A DNA stretch of 64,000 nt from Glaciimonas sp. (GTDB taxonomy: Bacteria; Pseudomonadota; Gammaproteobacteria; Burkholderiales; Burkholderiaceae_D): contig JABBOY010000022.1 in the NCBI GenBank assembly GCA_012927585.1, forward strand, positions 124,001-188,000, read 5' to 3'. Positions 1-9,386 of the stretch are shown piece after piece (within the stretch, counting starts at the first letter, position 1; each line of letters begins with the position of its first letter). Made by a program: the position numbers and the translations under genes. The notes under the pieces were generated by a model. The model made no database searches. It saw nothing but the letters and a program-made list of their open reading frames with translations, and had not been told where the DNA came from.

Positions 1-1213
1 TCCAAGGTTGGGCGCGCACTGGTCCTTTGGTCTTCCAGACCACGCTAAACTGACCGTCGCCCTGGATTTCGCCGATCATGACCGGCTTGTGCAAATGATG
101 GTTGGTCTGATCCATGGTCAAGGTAAATCCAGACGGTGCCTTGAATGTCTGCCCGCTCATTGCAGCGATCACTTTATCGGTATCGGTTGATTTCGCTTTT
201 TCAACCGCCTGTTTCCACATATGGATACCGACATAGGTTGCTTCCATCGGATCGTTGGTCACCACCGTACTGGCGTTAGGCAGCTTCTTGGCAATTGCAT
301 AGGCTTTCCATTGTTTGATAAAAGCAGCATTGACAGGATTTTTGACGGATTCGAAGTAATTCCAGGCAGCCAGATGTCCTAGTAATGGCTTGCTATCGAC
401 ACCGCGCAGCTCTTCCTCGCCGACCGAGAACGCTATGACGGGAACATCCGTCGCTTTCAAGCCGGCATTCCCGAGCTCTTTGTAAAACGGCACGTTGGAA
501 TCGCCATTGATGGTCGAGATCACTGCAGTCTTGCCGCCGGCTGAAAACTTCTTGATATCGGCAACAATGGTTTGATAATCGGAGTGGCCAAACGGTGTGT
601 AGACTTCACTGATATCGGCATCTTTCACGCCTTTGCTATGCAGGAAAGCGCGCAGGATCTTGTTGGTAGTGCGTGGATAGACATAGTCGGTACCGAGCAA
701 CACAAAACGCTTGGCGCCACCGCCCTCTTTACTCATCAGATATTCGGTCGCTGGAATGGCTTGCTGATTGGGCGCAGCGCCGGTGTAAAACACATTCTTT
801 TCCAGTTCTTCGCCTTCGTATTGCACCGGATAGAACAGTAGGCTGTTGAGCTCTTTAAATACCGGCAAAGTCGACTTTCGCGACACGGAAGTCCAGCAGC
901 CAAACACAACAGAAACCTTGTCCTGCGAAATAAGTTGTCGCGCTTTTTCCGCAAACAGCGGCCAGTTGGAAGCCGGGTCAACGACGACCGCTTCCAATTG
1001 TTTGCCCATCACGCCGCCATGTTTGTTGATCTCATCTATCGTCATTAAAGCAACATCTTTCAATGAGGTTTCAGAGATTGCCATCGTGCCCGACAAGGAA
1101 TGCAGAATGCCGACCTTGATAGTGTCGGCAGCAAATGCCATCGTCACAAACGACGATGTAGCTAAAGTTAAAGCGCCCGCTACGGTCGCTTTCAGAAGAG
1201 TACGACGGGACAT
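1..1213 (-). CDS. urtA: Urea ABC transporter substrate-binding protein UrtA (3' end cut by window edge; absent from the ORF track because it is open)
   Basis: Reverse-strand reading from CAT at 1211-1213: MSRRTLLKATVAGALTLATSSFVTMAFAADTIKVGILHSLSGTMAISETSLKDVALMTIDEINKHGGVMGKQLEAVVVDPASNWPLFAEKARQLISQDKVSVVFGCWTSVSRKSTLPVFKELNSLLFYPVQYEGEE..., open to base 1. Twin-arginine-like/signal peptide and UrtA-type core (GCWTSVSRKS..LFYPVQYEGEE). Confidence 0.93.
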   Translation of the reverse strand, partial: MSRRTLLKATVAGALTLATSSFVTMAFAADTIKVGILHSLSGTMAISETSLKDVALMTIDEINKHGGVMGKQLEAVVVDPASNWPLFAEKARQLISQDKVSVVFGCWTSVSRKSTLPVFKELNSLLFYPVQYEGEELEKNVFYTGAAPNQQAIPATEYLMSKEGGGAKRFVLLGTDYVYPRTTNKILRAFLHSKGVKDADISEVYTPFGHSDYQTIVADIKKFSAGGKTAVISTINGDSNVPFYKELGNAGLKATDVPVIAFSVGEEELRGVDSKPLLGHLAAWNYFESVKNPVNAAFIKQWKAYAIAKKLPNASTVVTNDPMEATYVGIHMWKQAVEKAKSTDTDKVIAAMSGQTFKAPSGFTLTMDQTNHHLHKPVMIGEIQGDGQFSVVWKTKGPVRAQPW

Positions 1214-1276
1214 GTTTGCTCCTGGTGTGCTTGAGATTAAAAGGACGGTAAACTATGCGTGCTGCACGGCATCTTC

Positions 1277-1293
1277 AGCAAAATGCATGCCAA
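1277..1293 (-). promoter_or_regulatory. Putative sigma54 (-24/-12) promoter of urtA
   Basis: Reverse complement TTGGCATGCATTTTGCT matches TGGCAYG-N4-TTGCW with exact GG-N10-GC spacing, about 65 bp upstream of the urtA start. Confidence 0.7.
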
Positions 1294-1496
1294 CTGACTT
1301 TAGTGCGTCCCTACAGCCTCCAACAGAAGATGACATTTTCATAATGGCCGTTAGAACGCTGCCAGGTAGATGCCGTCTGCTCGGATCAGTTGATTCGGCT
1401 ATTGATTGGCGGCGCAGCAGACGGTGTAGGTAAATCGGACGCTACCGGATCGGCATGATGCAAAACTCCCTGCACCGAGCAATCATCATGAAATGG

Positions 1497-1513
1497 TGCA
1501 CATCATTTGTGCT
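1497..1513. promoter_or_regulatory. NtrC-like enhancer site upstream of urtA
   Basis: TGCACATCATTTGTGCT contains GCAC-N7-GTGC, the NtrC dyad, about 220 bp upstream of the sigma54-like promoter. Confidence 0.55.
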
Positions 1514-2184
1514 ACGCACCATTTCGGGGCTTTCCCGATCCGAGAATCTACGCATTGCACCCATGCACTCATTGCATTCAGACCGTTCTGGCAAAGTCGG
1601 TCTGGCCCGAACTCTGCTCTATAGACATATTATTGTTCAAGATTTTGAGTCATAGCTGCCATGCTTGCATCCACACCCCTGTATCTGTCCACGTCTCTTC
1701 CAGTGCCCGAATTCTCTGATGCTGCAAATGTCACTCCAGAGTTGCGGCCCGTACTGGCCCGGACAAGACTTTCCGACCCGTCGGAGCAGGCGGCATCACG
1801 CCCGGGCTCCCAATTGGTGTTGTCGGCCGGCACCGCTGCAAGCCGACAACCAACTGGCATTTTGTAACCTGATTCATGGCTTTGTCTTGAGTCGGTCCCT
1901 GTCGCTCAATGTGCTGATTGCCTTATACCGCCCACAGTAAGCTCGATGTCGCCGGGAACGTTCTGGTACAGATTGACGACGCCACGCCGACGGCATGCTG
2001 GTGACGCAGGTTATCAAGGCCCATCGCGGTCAACTGCCGATTCAGGCAATAGATGTTGCTTATCTATTTGGCAGACTGATGGATAGCGAAAAGCCGGAAC
2101 CAGCAATTACTGGCTGAGACCTGGAAAAATGGCTGCAAACGCTCCCAGGCGGCCCACCGCACCGCGTCTTATATAAAAATAGCG

Positions 2185-2246
2185 GGAGTATCATTAAAAA
2201 AATCTTGTTTTCCGCATATAAATAAAGCGGTATTGTAAAATACAAC
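2185..2246 (+). repeat. 61-bp GGAGTAT/CGCAT/ATACTCC intergenic element, copy 1 (right end degenerate, +1 nt)
   Basis: GGAGTAT-CATTAAAAAAATCTTGTTTTC-CGCAT-ATAAATAAAGCGGTATTGTAAA-ATACAAC. Confidence 0.8.
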
Positions 2247-2465
2247 CGCCTGTACATTGAGCGCACCGCAGCCTGCAAGGCTGTCCCAGCGGCCACCTTG
2301 ATAAACCTGCCTGCCATCCCAAAATACTAACGAAGCCAAGCAATTCCGCTGACGCGGGAATGCCGGATTCCCGCTAGAATCTGCGACAGTCATGCACTCA
2401 TGCGTTTTACTGCAAAACACGCGCCGCACCATTTACGCTTCGCCCAGACAAGAAAAAGGTTTTAT

Positions 2466-3764
2466 ATGGTCCCGCACCTCGTCACCGCACTGAATGGCCC
2501 TCTGCTTGAACTGGAGAAGAAAATTCTGCAAGCCACTCCGGCCATTGAACGTTGGTTCCGGCTCGAATGGCAAGAGCACACGCCACCGTTTTATTGCTCG
2601 GTCGATTTGCGCAATTCCGGCTTCAAGCTGGCGCCGGTAGATACCAACCTGTTTCCGGGCGGCTTCAACAACCTCGCCACTGAAATGCTGCCGCTGGCGG
2701 TGCAAGCTGCGATGGCGGCGATCGAGAAATATTGTCCGGACGCGAAAAACCTGCTGCTGATTCCCGAGCGCCATACCCGTAACACCTTTTATCTGCAAAA
2801 CATCGTGCGGCTGATCCAGATTTTCCACCAGGCCGGTCTGAATGTACGCTTAGGCACCTTTGCCGAAGATGTCACAGAGCCGACCCCAATTACGCTGCCG
2901 GACGGCACCGTGTTGATGCTGGAGCCGCTCGAGCGCACCCATAACGGGCGCCGGGTCGGCCTGAAGAATTTCGATCCATGCACGATTTTGCTCAACAACG
3001 ACCTGTCGGCCGGCCTACCGGCTATCCTGGCCGATTTGCACGAACAGACTCTGCTGCCGCCATTGCACGCCGGCTGGGCGGTGCGGCGCAAGACCAACCA
3101 CTTCGGCGCCTATAACGATGTTGCCAAGAAGTTCGCCAAGCTAATCGACATCGACCCGTGGATGATCAACCCGTATTTTGCCAAGTGTTCCAACATCAAT
3201 TTTCATGAGCGCATCGGCGAAGACTGCCTGGCCACTAGCGTCGATGCGATGTTGGTCAAAATCCGCAAAAAATACAAGGAATACGGCATCAAGGACAAAC
3301 CGTTCGTGATCGTCAAGGCCGATGCCGGTACCTACGGCATGGGCATCATGACCGTTACCGACGCCAGCGAAATCATCGGCCTGAATCGCAAGCAGCGCAA
3401 CAAGATGTCGGTTGTCAAGGAAGGACTGGAAGTATCCGACGTAATCATCCAGGAAGGCGTGCATTCGTTCGAGAACATTAACGAAGCGGTGGCCGAGCCG
3501 GTGGTCTATATGATCGATCGCTATGTGGTCGGCGGCTTTTACCGGGTTCACGCCGAGCGCGGCATCAACGAAAACCTGAATGCGCCGGGCGCGCATTACG
3601 TGCCTCTGGCGTTCGAGCAACAACACAGCTTGCCGGACTTTTCGGCCAAACCGGGCACTACGTCGCCGAACCGCTTCTACATGTACGGCGTAGTGGCACG
3701 GCTAGCCTTACTGGCGGCCTCGCTCGAGCTGGAACGAACCGACCCTAACCCGGAAATCTACTAA
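2466..3764 (+). CDS. gshA: Glutamate-cysteine ligase (proteobacterial GshA family)
   Basis: ORF MVPHLVTALNGPLLELEKKILQATPAIERWFRLEWQEHTPPFYCSVDLRNSGFKLAPVDTNLFPGGFNN..., immediately followed by gshB. ATG at 2466 preferred over the 2400 extension. Confidence 0.93.
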   Translation: MVPHLVTALNGPLLELEKKILQATPAIERWFRLEWQEHTPPFYCSVDLRNSGFKLAPVDTNLFPGGFNNLATEMLPLAVQAAMAAIEKYCPDAKNLLLIPERHTRNTFYLQNIVRLIQIFHQAGLNVRLGTFAEDVTEPTPITLPDGTVLMLEPLERTHNGRRVGLKNFDPCTILLNNDLSAGLPAILADLHEQTLLPPLHAGWAVRRKTNHFGAYNDVAKKFAKLIDIDPWMINPYFAKCSNINFHERIGEDCLATSVDAMLVKIRKKYKEYGIKDKPFVIVKADAGTYGMGIMTVTDASEIIGLNRKQRNKMSVVKEGLEVSDVIIQEGVHSFENINEAVAEPVVYMIDRYVVGGFYRVHAERGINENLNAPGAHYVPLAFEQQHSLPDFSAKPGTTSPNRFYMYGVVARLALLAASLELERTDPNPEIY

Positions 3765-3776
3765 GCCTGAACTCCC

Positions 3777-4715
3777 ATGAAAATCGCCTTCCTCGCAGAC
3801 CCCCTCTCCAGCTTCAAGACTTACAAGGACACCACTTATTCGATGATGATCGAGGCCGGGCAGCGCGGCCACAGCGTGCATGCATTCGAGCCAGCCGACA
3901 TGGCGCTCGACGGCGGTAAGGTGGTAGCCAACGTCGCGCCGGTCACGCTGACGGGCGACCCTGACGACTGGTATCGGCTGGAGCTGCGCGCGCCGCAGCA
4001 ACTGGATACTTATGATGTGATCGTGGTGCGCAAGGATCCGCCATTCGACATGGAATACGTGTACGCGACCTATCTGCTGGAACTGGCGCAACAGACCGGC
4101 GCGCGTATCATCAACCAGCCGCAAGCGATTCGCGATCATAACGAAAAGCTGGCGATTGCGCGTTTTCCACAATTCATCGCGCCAACCCTGGTTTCGCGCG
4201 ACATGGCGCGGCTGCGCGCGTTCCACGCCGCGCATCAGGATGTAATCTTCAAACCGCTGGACGGCATGGGCGGCACCGGCGTGTTTCGCATCGGACCCGA
4301 CGGCCAGAATCTCGGCACGGTGCTGGAAATGTTGAGCGACAACGGCCGCCGCACCATCATGGCGCAACGCTTCATCCCCGCAATTACGCAGGGCGACAAA
4401 CGCATCCTGCTGATCGGCGGCAAAGTGGTGCCGTTTTCGCTGGCGCGCATCCCGCAAAACGGCGAAGTGCGCGGCAATCTGGCCGCCGGCGGACTCGGTG
4501 TGGCGCAAGCCTTGTCGGCACGCGACCTCGAAATCGCCGAAACACTGGCGCCAATTTTGTTCCAGCGCGGCTTGTTGCTGGTAGGATTGGATGTTATCGG
4601 CGATTATCTGACCGAGGTCAACGTTACCAGCCCAACCTGCTTCCAGGAAATCCGGCAGCAGCAAGGCTTTAACGTGGCGGCGATGTTCGTCGATGCGCTG
4701 GAACAGGCCGTTTGA
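3777..4715 (+). CDS. gshB: Glutathione synthase
   Basis: MKIAFLADPLSSFKTYKDTTYSMM...ATP-grasp motifs (KPLDGMGGTGVFRI; LTEVNVTSPTCFQEI). Confidence 0.96.
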   Translation: MKIAFLADPLSSFKTYKDTTYSMMIEAGQRGHSVHAFEPADMALDGGKVVANVAPVTLTGDPDDWYRLELRAPQQLDTYDVIVVRKDPPFDMEYVYATYLLELAQQTGARIINQPQAIRDHNEKLAIARFPQFIAPTLVSRDMARLRAFHAAHQDVIFKPLDGMGGTGVFRIGPDGQNLGTVLEMLSDNGRRTIMAQRFIPAITQGDKRILLIGGKVVPFSLARIPQNGEVRGNLAAGGLGVAQALSARDLEIAETLAPILFQRGLLLVGLDVIGDYLTEVNVTSPTCFQEIRQQQGFNVAAMFVDALEQAV

Positions 4716-4745
4716 TGCGATTCCCTGCAATGGTGCTGACGACCT

Positions 4746-4806
4746 GGAGTATTTTTTAAGACGCCTTATAATCATGCGAGAAACACTATTTTTTTAATCA
4801 TACTCC
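4746..4806 (-). repeat. 61-bp GGAGTAT/CGCAT/ATACTCC element, copy 2 (perfect ends)
   Basis: Minus orientation: GGAGTAT-GATTAAAAAAATAGTGTTTCT-CGCAT-GATTATAAGGCGTCTTAAAAA-ATACTCC. Confidence 0.92.
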
Positions 4807-4823
4807 CGTATTAAATCACATAC

Positions 4824-5231
4824 ATGATTGGAATTCTGCTCTTGACGCATGCACCGCTGGGCCAGGCTTTTATCGAAGCTGCCGCCCACGTATTCCGTGG
4901 TCGGCCCGACCGGATCGAGGCAATTGATGTCGTGGCCGATCAAGATCCGCTGGAAATCAATCGCCTGGCCGAGCGTGCTATCGCACGCCTGGACGATGGC
5001 TCCGGCGTTTTGGTGATCACCGACGTGATGGGCGGGACGCCTTCCAATTGCTGTAACAAACTCAGTCTGCCGGGGCACATCGATGTGATTGCCGGCATCA
5101 GCCTGCCGATGCTGCTGCGCGCACTGACGTACCGCCAGGACACGCTCGATGTCGTGGTTGAGATGGCGCTGGCGGGCGGGCAGAGTGGCGCAGTTCGCGT
5201 CGATAATCGTATTCGCCTTTCTCCACAATAA
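4824..5231 (+). CDS. PTS EIIA component, mannose (EIIA-Man) family
   Basis: MIGILLLTHAPLGQAFIEAAAHVFRG...LVITDVMGGTPSNCCNKL; phosphorylatable His in THAPLG; followed by HPr and EI. Confidence 0.9.
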   Translation: MIGILLLTHAPLGQAFIEAAAHVFRGRPDRIEAIDVVADQDPLEINRLAERAIARLDDGSGVLVITDVMGGTPSNCCNKLSLPGHIDVIAGISLPMLLRALTYRQDTLDVVVEMALAGGQSGAVRVDNRIRLSPQ

Positions 5232-5233
5232 AA

Positions 5234-5503
5234 ATGATCCAGCAAGATATTGAAATCGTTAATAAACTCGGGCTGCACGCGCGGGCCTCGGCCAAGCTGA
5301 CTCAACTGGCCGGCAAGTTCCAGAGTGAAGTCTGGCTGATCCGCAACGGCCGCCGCGTGAATGGCAAATCGATTATGGGCGTGATGATGCTGGCGGCTGG
5401 CAAAGGCGCTAAAGTGACGCTGGAAATCGACGGCGAAGATGAAGACGCATGCCTGCAGGCGATCACGGCCATGATCGCCGATAAATTCGACGAAGGAGGG
5501 TAA
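5234..5503 (+). CDS. ptsH: Phosphocarrier protein HPr
   Basis: NKLGLHARASAKL (active-site His) and GKSIMGVMMLAAGKG. Confidence 0.95.
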   Translation: MIQQDIEIVNKLGLHARASAKLTQLAGKFQSEVWLIRNGRRVNGKSIMGVMMLAAGKGAKVTLEIDGEDEDACLQAITAMIADKFDEGG

Positions 5504-5638
5504 TCAGTACGTATTAAGCTAGTAAGCCAGGACGCGCCAGACAGACCGTCGGCGATTGCGCCGATGACTTGTCGGTGACTTCGCCGGTGGGTTGAGTACC
5601 GGCGCAATACATGAATAAAACTACGCAGACCCACTCCA

Positions 5639-7402
5639 ATGGCATCTTTTTCGCTCCACGGCTTTCCGGTTTCCCGCGGCATTGCCGTGGGCCGCGCCCA
5701 CTTGCTCACGCCCGCTGCGCTGGACGTAAAACATTATCTGGTCGGCCAGACCCAGGTGGAAGCCGAAGTACGGCGTCTGCAAAACGCGTTTGCCGTGGTG
5801 CACCAGGAACTGCGCACTATTTGGGAAGAACTGCCGGCGGACGCGCCGGCCGAGCTGGGCGCGTTCATCGATATCCATATTCTGATCCTGTCCGACCCGA
5901 TGCTGGCGGAAGCACCGCTGGATATCATCCGCAGCCGCCACTACAACGCCGAATGGGCGCTGGTGACCCAAATCGACGAGTTGATCGACCAGTTCAACGA
6001 GATTGAAGACCCCTATTTGCGCGACCGCAAAGCCGATATCTGGCAAGTCGCAGAGCGCGTATTGAAAGTATTGACCGGCACCGCCCAGATATTGCCGGCG
6101 CCGGGCGATGGCGACGAAGCGCAGGCCCGCCTGATCGTGGTCGCACATGACATTTCGCCGGCCGACATGCTGCAGTTTCGCAATCACGCCTTCAGCGGCA
6201 TCGTCACCGATGTCGGTGGGCAGAATTCGCATACGGCGCTGGTGGCCCGTAGTCTGGACATTCCGGCCGCAGTCGGCCTGTCGAATGCCTCGCTGCTCAT
6301 TAGGCAGGATGACTGGCTGATCATCGATGGTACTACCGGCGTGGTCATGGTCAATCCGAGCCAGATGATGCTGGATCAGTACCGCGACACGCAGGCCAAA
6401 ATCCAGCGCGAACGTAAAAAACTCAGCAAACTCAAGAAAACTCCGACCGTCACTCTCGACGGCACTGTCGTTACGTTATTGGCCAACATCGAACTGCCGG
6501 AAGATTGTGCGGGAGCGATGGAGGTCGGCGCCAGCGGCATCGGCCTGTTCCGCTCCGAGTTTTTGTTCATGGGGCATAGCGGCCACGCCAGCACGCTGCC
6601 ATCGGAAGAACAACAATTCGATGCCTACCGGCGCGCTGTAGGCGCAATGAAGGGCCGGCCGGTAACGATACGCACGCTCGATATCGGAGCTGACAAACGA
6701 TTGGCCGGCTTCGAGCAGAGCGCGATCAATCCGGCGCTGGGCCTGCGCGCGATTCGCTATTGCATGGCCGAGCCGCAACTGTTCCTGACCCAGTTGCGCG
6801 CGATCCTGCGCGCCTCCGCTTTTGGCCCGGTCAAATTGCTCATTCCAATGCTATCGCACAGTTTCGAGGTGACCCAGACCCTGTCCATGATCAACCAGGC
6901 CAAAGCGCAACTAATCAAGGCCGGCCAGAAATTCGATGCCGATCTCCAGATCGGCGCCATGATCGAAGTGCCGGCGGCAGCGCTGACGCTGCCGACGTTC
7001 ATCCGGCACCTGGATTTCCTGTCGATTGGCACCAACGACCTGATCCAGTACACGCTGGCGATCGACCGCTCGGACCACGAGGTGGCTCATCTGTATGACC
7101 CGATGCATCCCGCCGTGCTAATGCTGCTGGCAATGACGGTGGCGGCAGCCGCCAAGGCTAACATCCCGGTCTCGATTTGCGGCGGCATGGCGGGCGACGC
7201 CAAGCTGACCCTGCTGCTGTTGGGCATGGGTTTTCGTGAATTGTCGATGCCGGCGGCGCAACTGCTGTCGGTCAAGCAGGAAGTGCTGGGCTGCGATCTG
7301 GAGCGCGTCACGCCGCTGGTCAGAAAAATTCTGCGCAGCGACGACCCCGCGGCCATCAAGCAGATGATTAGCCAGCTGGCCGATGCGACAGCCGTCGTTT
7401 GA
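5639..7402 (+). CDS. ptsI: PTS phosphoenolpyruvate-protein phosphotransferase (Enzyme I)
   Basis: GGQNSHTALVARSLDIPAAVG active-site His motif; DFLSIGTNDLIQYTLAIDR; 587 aa. Confidence 0.96.
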   Translation: MASFSLHGFPVSRGIAVGRAHLLTPAALDVKHYLVGQTQVEAEVRRLQNAFAVVHQELRTIWEELPADAPAELGAFIDIHILILSDPMLAEAPLDIIRSRHYNAEWALVTQIDELIDQFNEIEDPYLRDRKADIWQVAERVLKVLTGTAQILPAPGDGDEAQARLIVVAHDISPADMLQFRNHAFSGIVTDVGGQNSHTALVARSLDIPAAVGLSNASLLIRQDDWLIIDGTTGVVMVNPSQMMLDQYRDTQAKIQRERKKLSKLKKTPTVTLDGTVVTLLANIELPEDCAGAMEVGASGIGLFRSEFLFMGHSGHASTLPSEEQQFDAYRRAVGAMKGRPVTIRTLDIGADKRLAGFEQSAINPALGLRAIRYCMAEPQLFLTQLRAILRASAFGPVKLLIPMLSHSFEVTQTLSMINQAKAQLIKAGQKFDADLQIGAMIEVPAAALTLPTFIRHLDFLSIGTNDLIQYTLAIDRSDHEVAHLYDPMHPAVLMLLAMTVAAAAKANIPVSICGGMAGDAKLTLLLLGMGFRELSMPAAQLLSVKQEVLGCDLERVTPLVRKILRSDDPAAIKQMISQLADATAVV

Positions 7403-7552
7403 CGATACCGGCAGAGTTGGTTATTCTTGCTGCCGTTGCGCCGATTTGATGTCAGCTTGCGGGCGCAGGGGAAAACCAGCCGAGCAGACTCTCGGCGCTC
7501 ACCTCCAAAAACGGCTAAAGCTGCTTGCAGAAATACATAAGCGATGATTTAG

Positions 7553-7583
7553 CCCGATGAGCGGATTGCTATCGGGTTTTTTT
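7553..7583 (+). terminator. Rho-independent terminator after ptsI
   Basis: CCCGAT-gagcggattgct-ATCGGG followed by a T run. Confidence 0.75.
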
Positions 7584-7655
7584 GTATCTGAAATTTTTTT
7601 GACCCACGGCGTCAGGCTGCAACACACTGCAAACTGCGCCCTAATATTGCACACC

Positions 7656-8783
7656 ATGTCATCCCTTGGAATCGTTACCCCGCAATCGATGCACTTTGCC
7701 GCGCCGCTCGCCTTGCAGAGCGGCGCGGCGATTGCCGAATACACCCTGACCTATGAAACCTACGGCAGCCTGAATGCCGCACGCTCGAATGCGGTGCTGG
7801 TCTGCCACGCGCTCAACGCCTCGCACCATGTGGCCGGCGTGTATGCCGACCAGCCAAAAAACGCCGGCTGGTGGGACAACATGGTGGGGCCGGGCAAGGC
7901 GCTCGACACCAACCAGTTTTTTGTCATCGGTGTCAACAATCTGGGCTCTTGCTTCGGCTCGACCGGCCCGATGCACACCAATCCGGCCACCGGCAAGCCC
8001 TACGGCGCGGTGTTCCCGGTGGTCACGGTGGAAGACTGGGTCAATGCGCAGGCGCTGCTGGCCGACGCGCTCGGCATCAGCCAGTTTGCGGCGGTGATGG
8101 GCGGTTCGCTGGGCGGCATGCAGGCGCTGGCCTGGAGCATCATGTATCCGGCCCGGCTGCGGCACTGCATCATTATTGCCTCCACCCCGACACTGTCGGC
8201 GCAGAATATCGCGTTCAACGATGTGGCGCGCCAGGCCATTCTGACCGACCCCGATTTCCACGGCGGCGATTATTACGCGCATGGCGTGGTACCCAAAAAC
8301 GGCCTGTCGGTAGCCCGCATGATCGGCCACATCACCTATCTGTCGGACGACGACATGGCCGAGAAATTCGGCCGCGGCTTGCGCAATGGCGCTTACCAGT
8401 TCAGCTTCGGCGTCGATTTCGAGATCGAATCCTATCTGCGCTATCAAGGCTTGAAGTTTTCCGAATACTTCGATGCCAACACCTATCTGTTGATCACCAA
8501 GGCGCTCGATTATTTCGACCCGGCGCGTTTGTGCGGCGGCGATTTGACCTGTGCGCTGGCAAACACCCAAGCGCAGTTTCTGTTGGTGTCGTTTTCGACC
8601 GACTGGCGCTTTGCACCCGCGCGCAGCCGTGAAATGGTACAGGCGCTGGTCAACAACAAGCGCCGCGTGACCTATGCCGAAATCGATGCGCCGCACGGCC
8701 ACGACGCTTTTTTGCTGGAAGATCCGCGCTACCACAATCTGGTGCGCGCCTATTACGAGCGCGTCGCCCGGGAGTGCGCATGA
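7656..8783 (+). CDS. metX: Homoserine O-acyltransferase MetX
   Basis: [23 protein letters not shown]...[29 protein letters not shown]...[14 protein letters not shown]; overlaps metW. Internal ATG at 7656 preferred. Confidence 0.94.
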   Translation: MSSLGIVTPQSMHFAAPLALQSGAAIAEYTLTYETYGSLNAARSNAVLVCHALNASHHVAGVYADQPKNAGWWDNMVGPGKALDTNQFFVIGVNNLGSCFGSTGPMHTNPATGKPYGAVFPVVTVEDWVNAQALLADALGISQFAAVMGGSLGGMQALAWSIMYPARLRHCIIIASTPTLSAQNIAFNDVARQAILTDPDFHGGDYYAHGVVPKNGLSVARMIGHITYLSDDDMAEKFGRGLRNGAYQFSFGVDFEIESYLRYQGLKFSEYFDANTYLLITKALDYFDPARLCGGDLTCALANTQAQFLLVSFSTDWRFAPARSREMVQALVNNKRRVTYAEIDAPHGHDAFLLEDPRYHNLVRAYYERVARECA

Positions 8784-9382
8784 ATTTCAATCAACTCAGC
8801 GTATTGCGCCCCGATCTGGCCTTCATTGCACATTGGATCAAGCCGAGCGCGCACATTCTCGACGTCGGTTGCGGCGATGGCGTGATGCTGGATTATTTGC
8901 AGACCGATAAAGAGTGCAGCGGCTACGGCATTGAAATCGCCGACGACAAGATTTTAGCCAGCACCCGGCGCGGCATCAACGTGATCCAGCAAGACATGGA
9001 AAACGGCTTGGCGATCTTTGCCGACAAAGCCTTCGATACCGTGTTGTGCCTGTCGTCGCTGCAGATGATGGTCAATGTGGAGGCCATCTTGCGCGACATT
9101 GCCCGGGTCGGGCGCGAAGCGATCGTCTCCTTTCCCAATTTCGCCTATTGGCCGCACCGCCTGGCCCTGATCGGCGGGCGCATGCCGGTTTCCAAATTGC
9201 TGCCATACGAATGGTATGACACCCCGAATATCCGTTGCGCCACTATTTATGACTTCGAAGCACTGGCCAACCAGGTCGGGCTGCAAGTAATCGAGTGCGT
9301 GGCGCTGCACGATGGCAAGCCGGTGACTTTCCTGCCCAACTGGCGCGGCAATCTGGCCGTGTTTCGGCTCCAGAAAAAGTGA
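8780..9382 (+). CDS. metW: Methionine biosynthesis protein MetW (SAM-methyltransferase fold)
   Basis: [15 protein letters not shown]...[36 protein letters not shown]; 4-nt overlap with metX. Confidence 0.93.
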   Translation: MNFNQLSVLRPDLAFIAHWIKPSAHILDVGCGDGVMLDYLQTDKECSGYGIEIADDKILASTRRGINVIQQDMENGLAIFADKAFDTVLCLSSLQMMVNVEAILRDIARVGREAIVSFPNFAYWPHRLALIGGRMPVSKLLPYEWYDTPNIRCATIYDFEALANQVGLQVIECVALHDGKPVTFLPNWRGNLAVFRLQKK

Positions 9383-9386
9383 TTTC

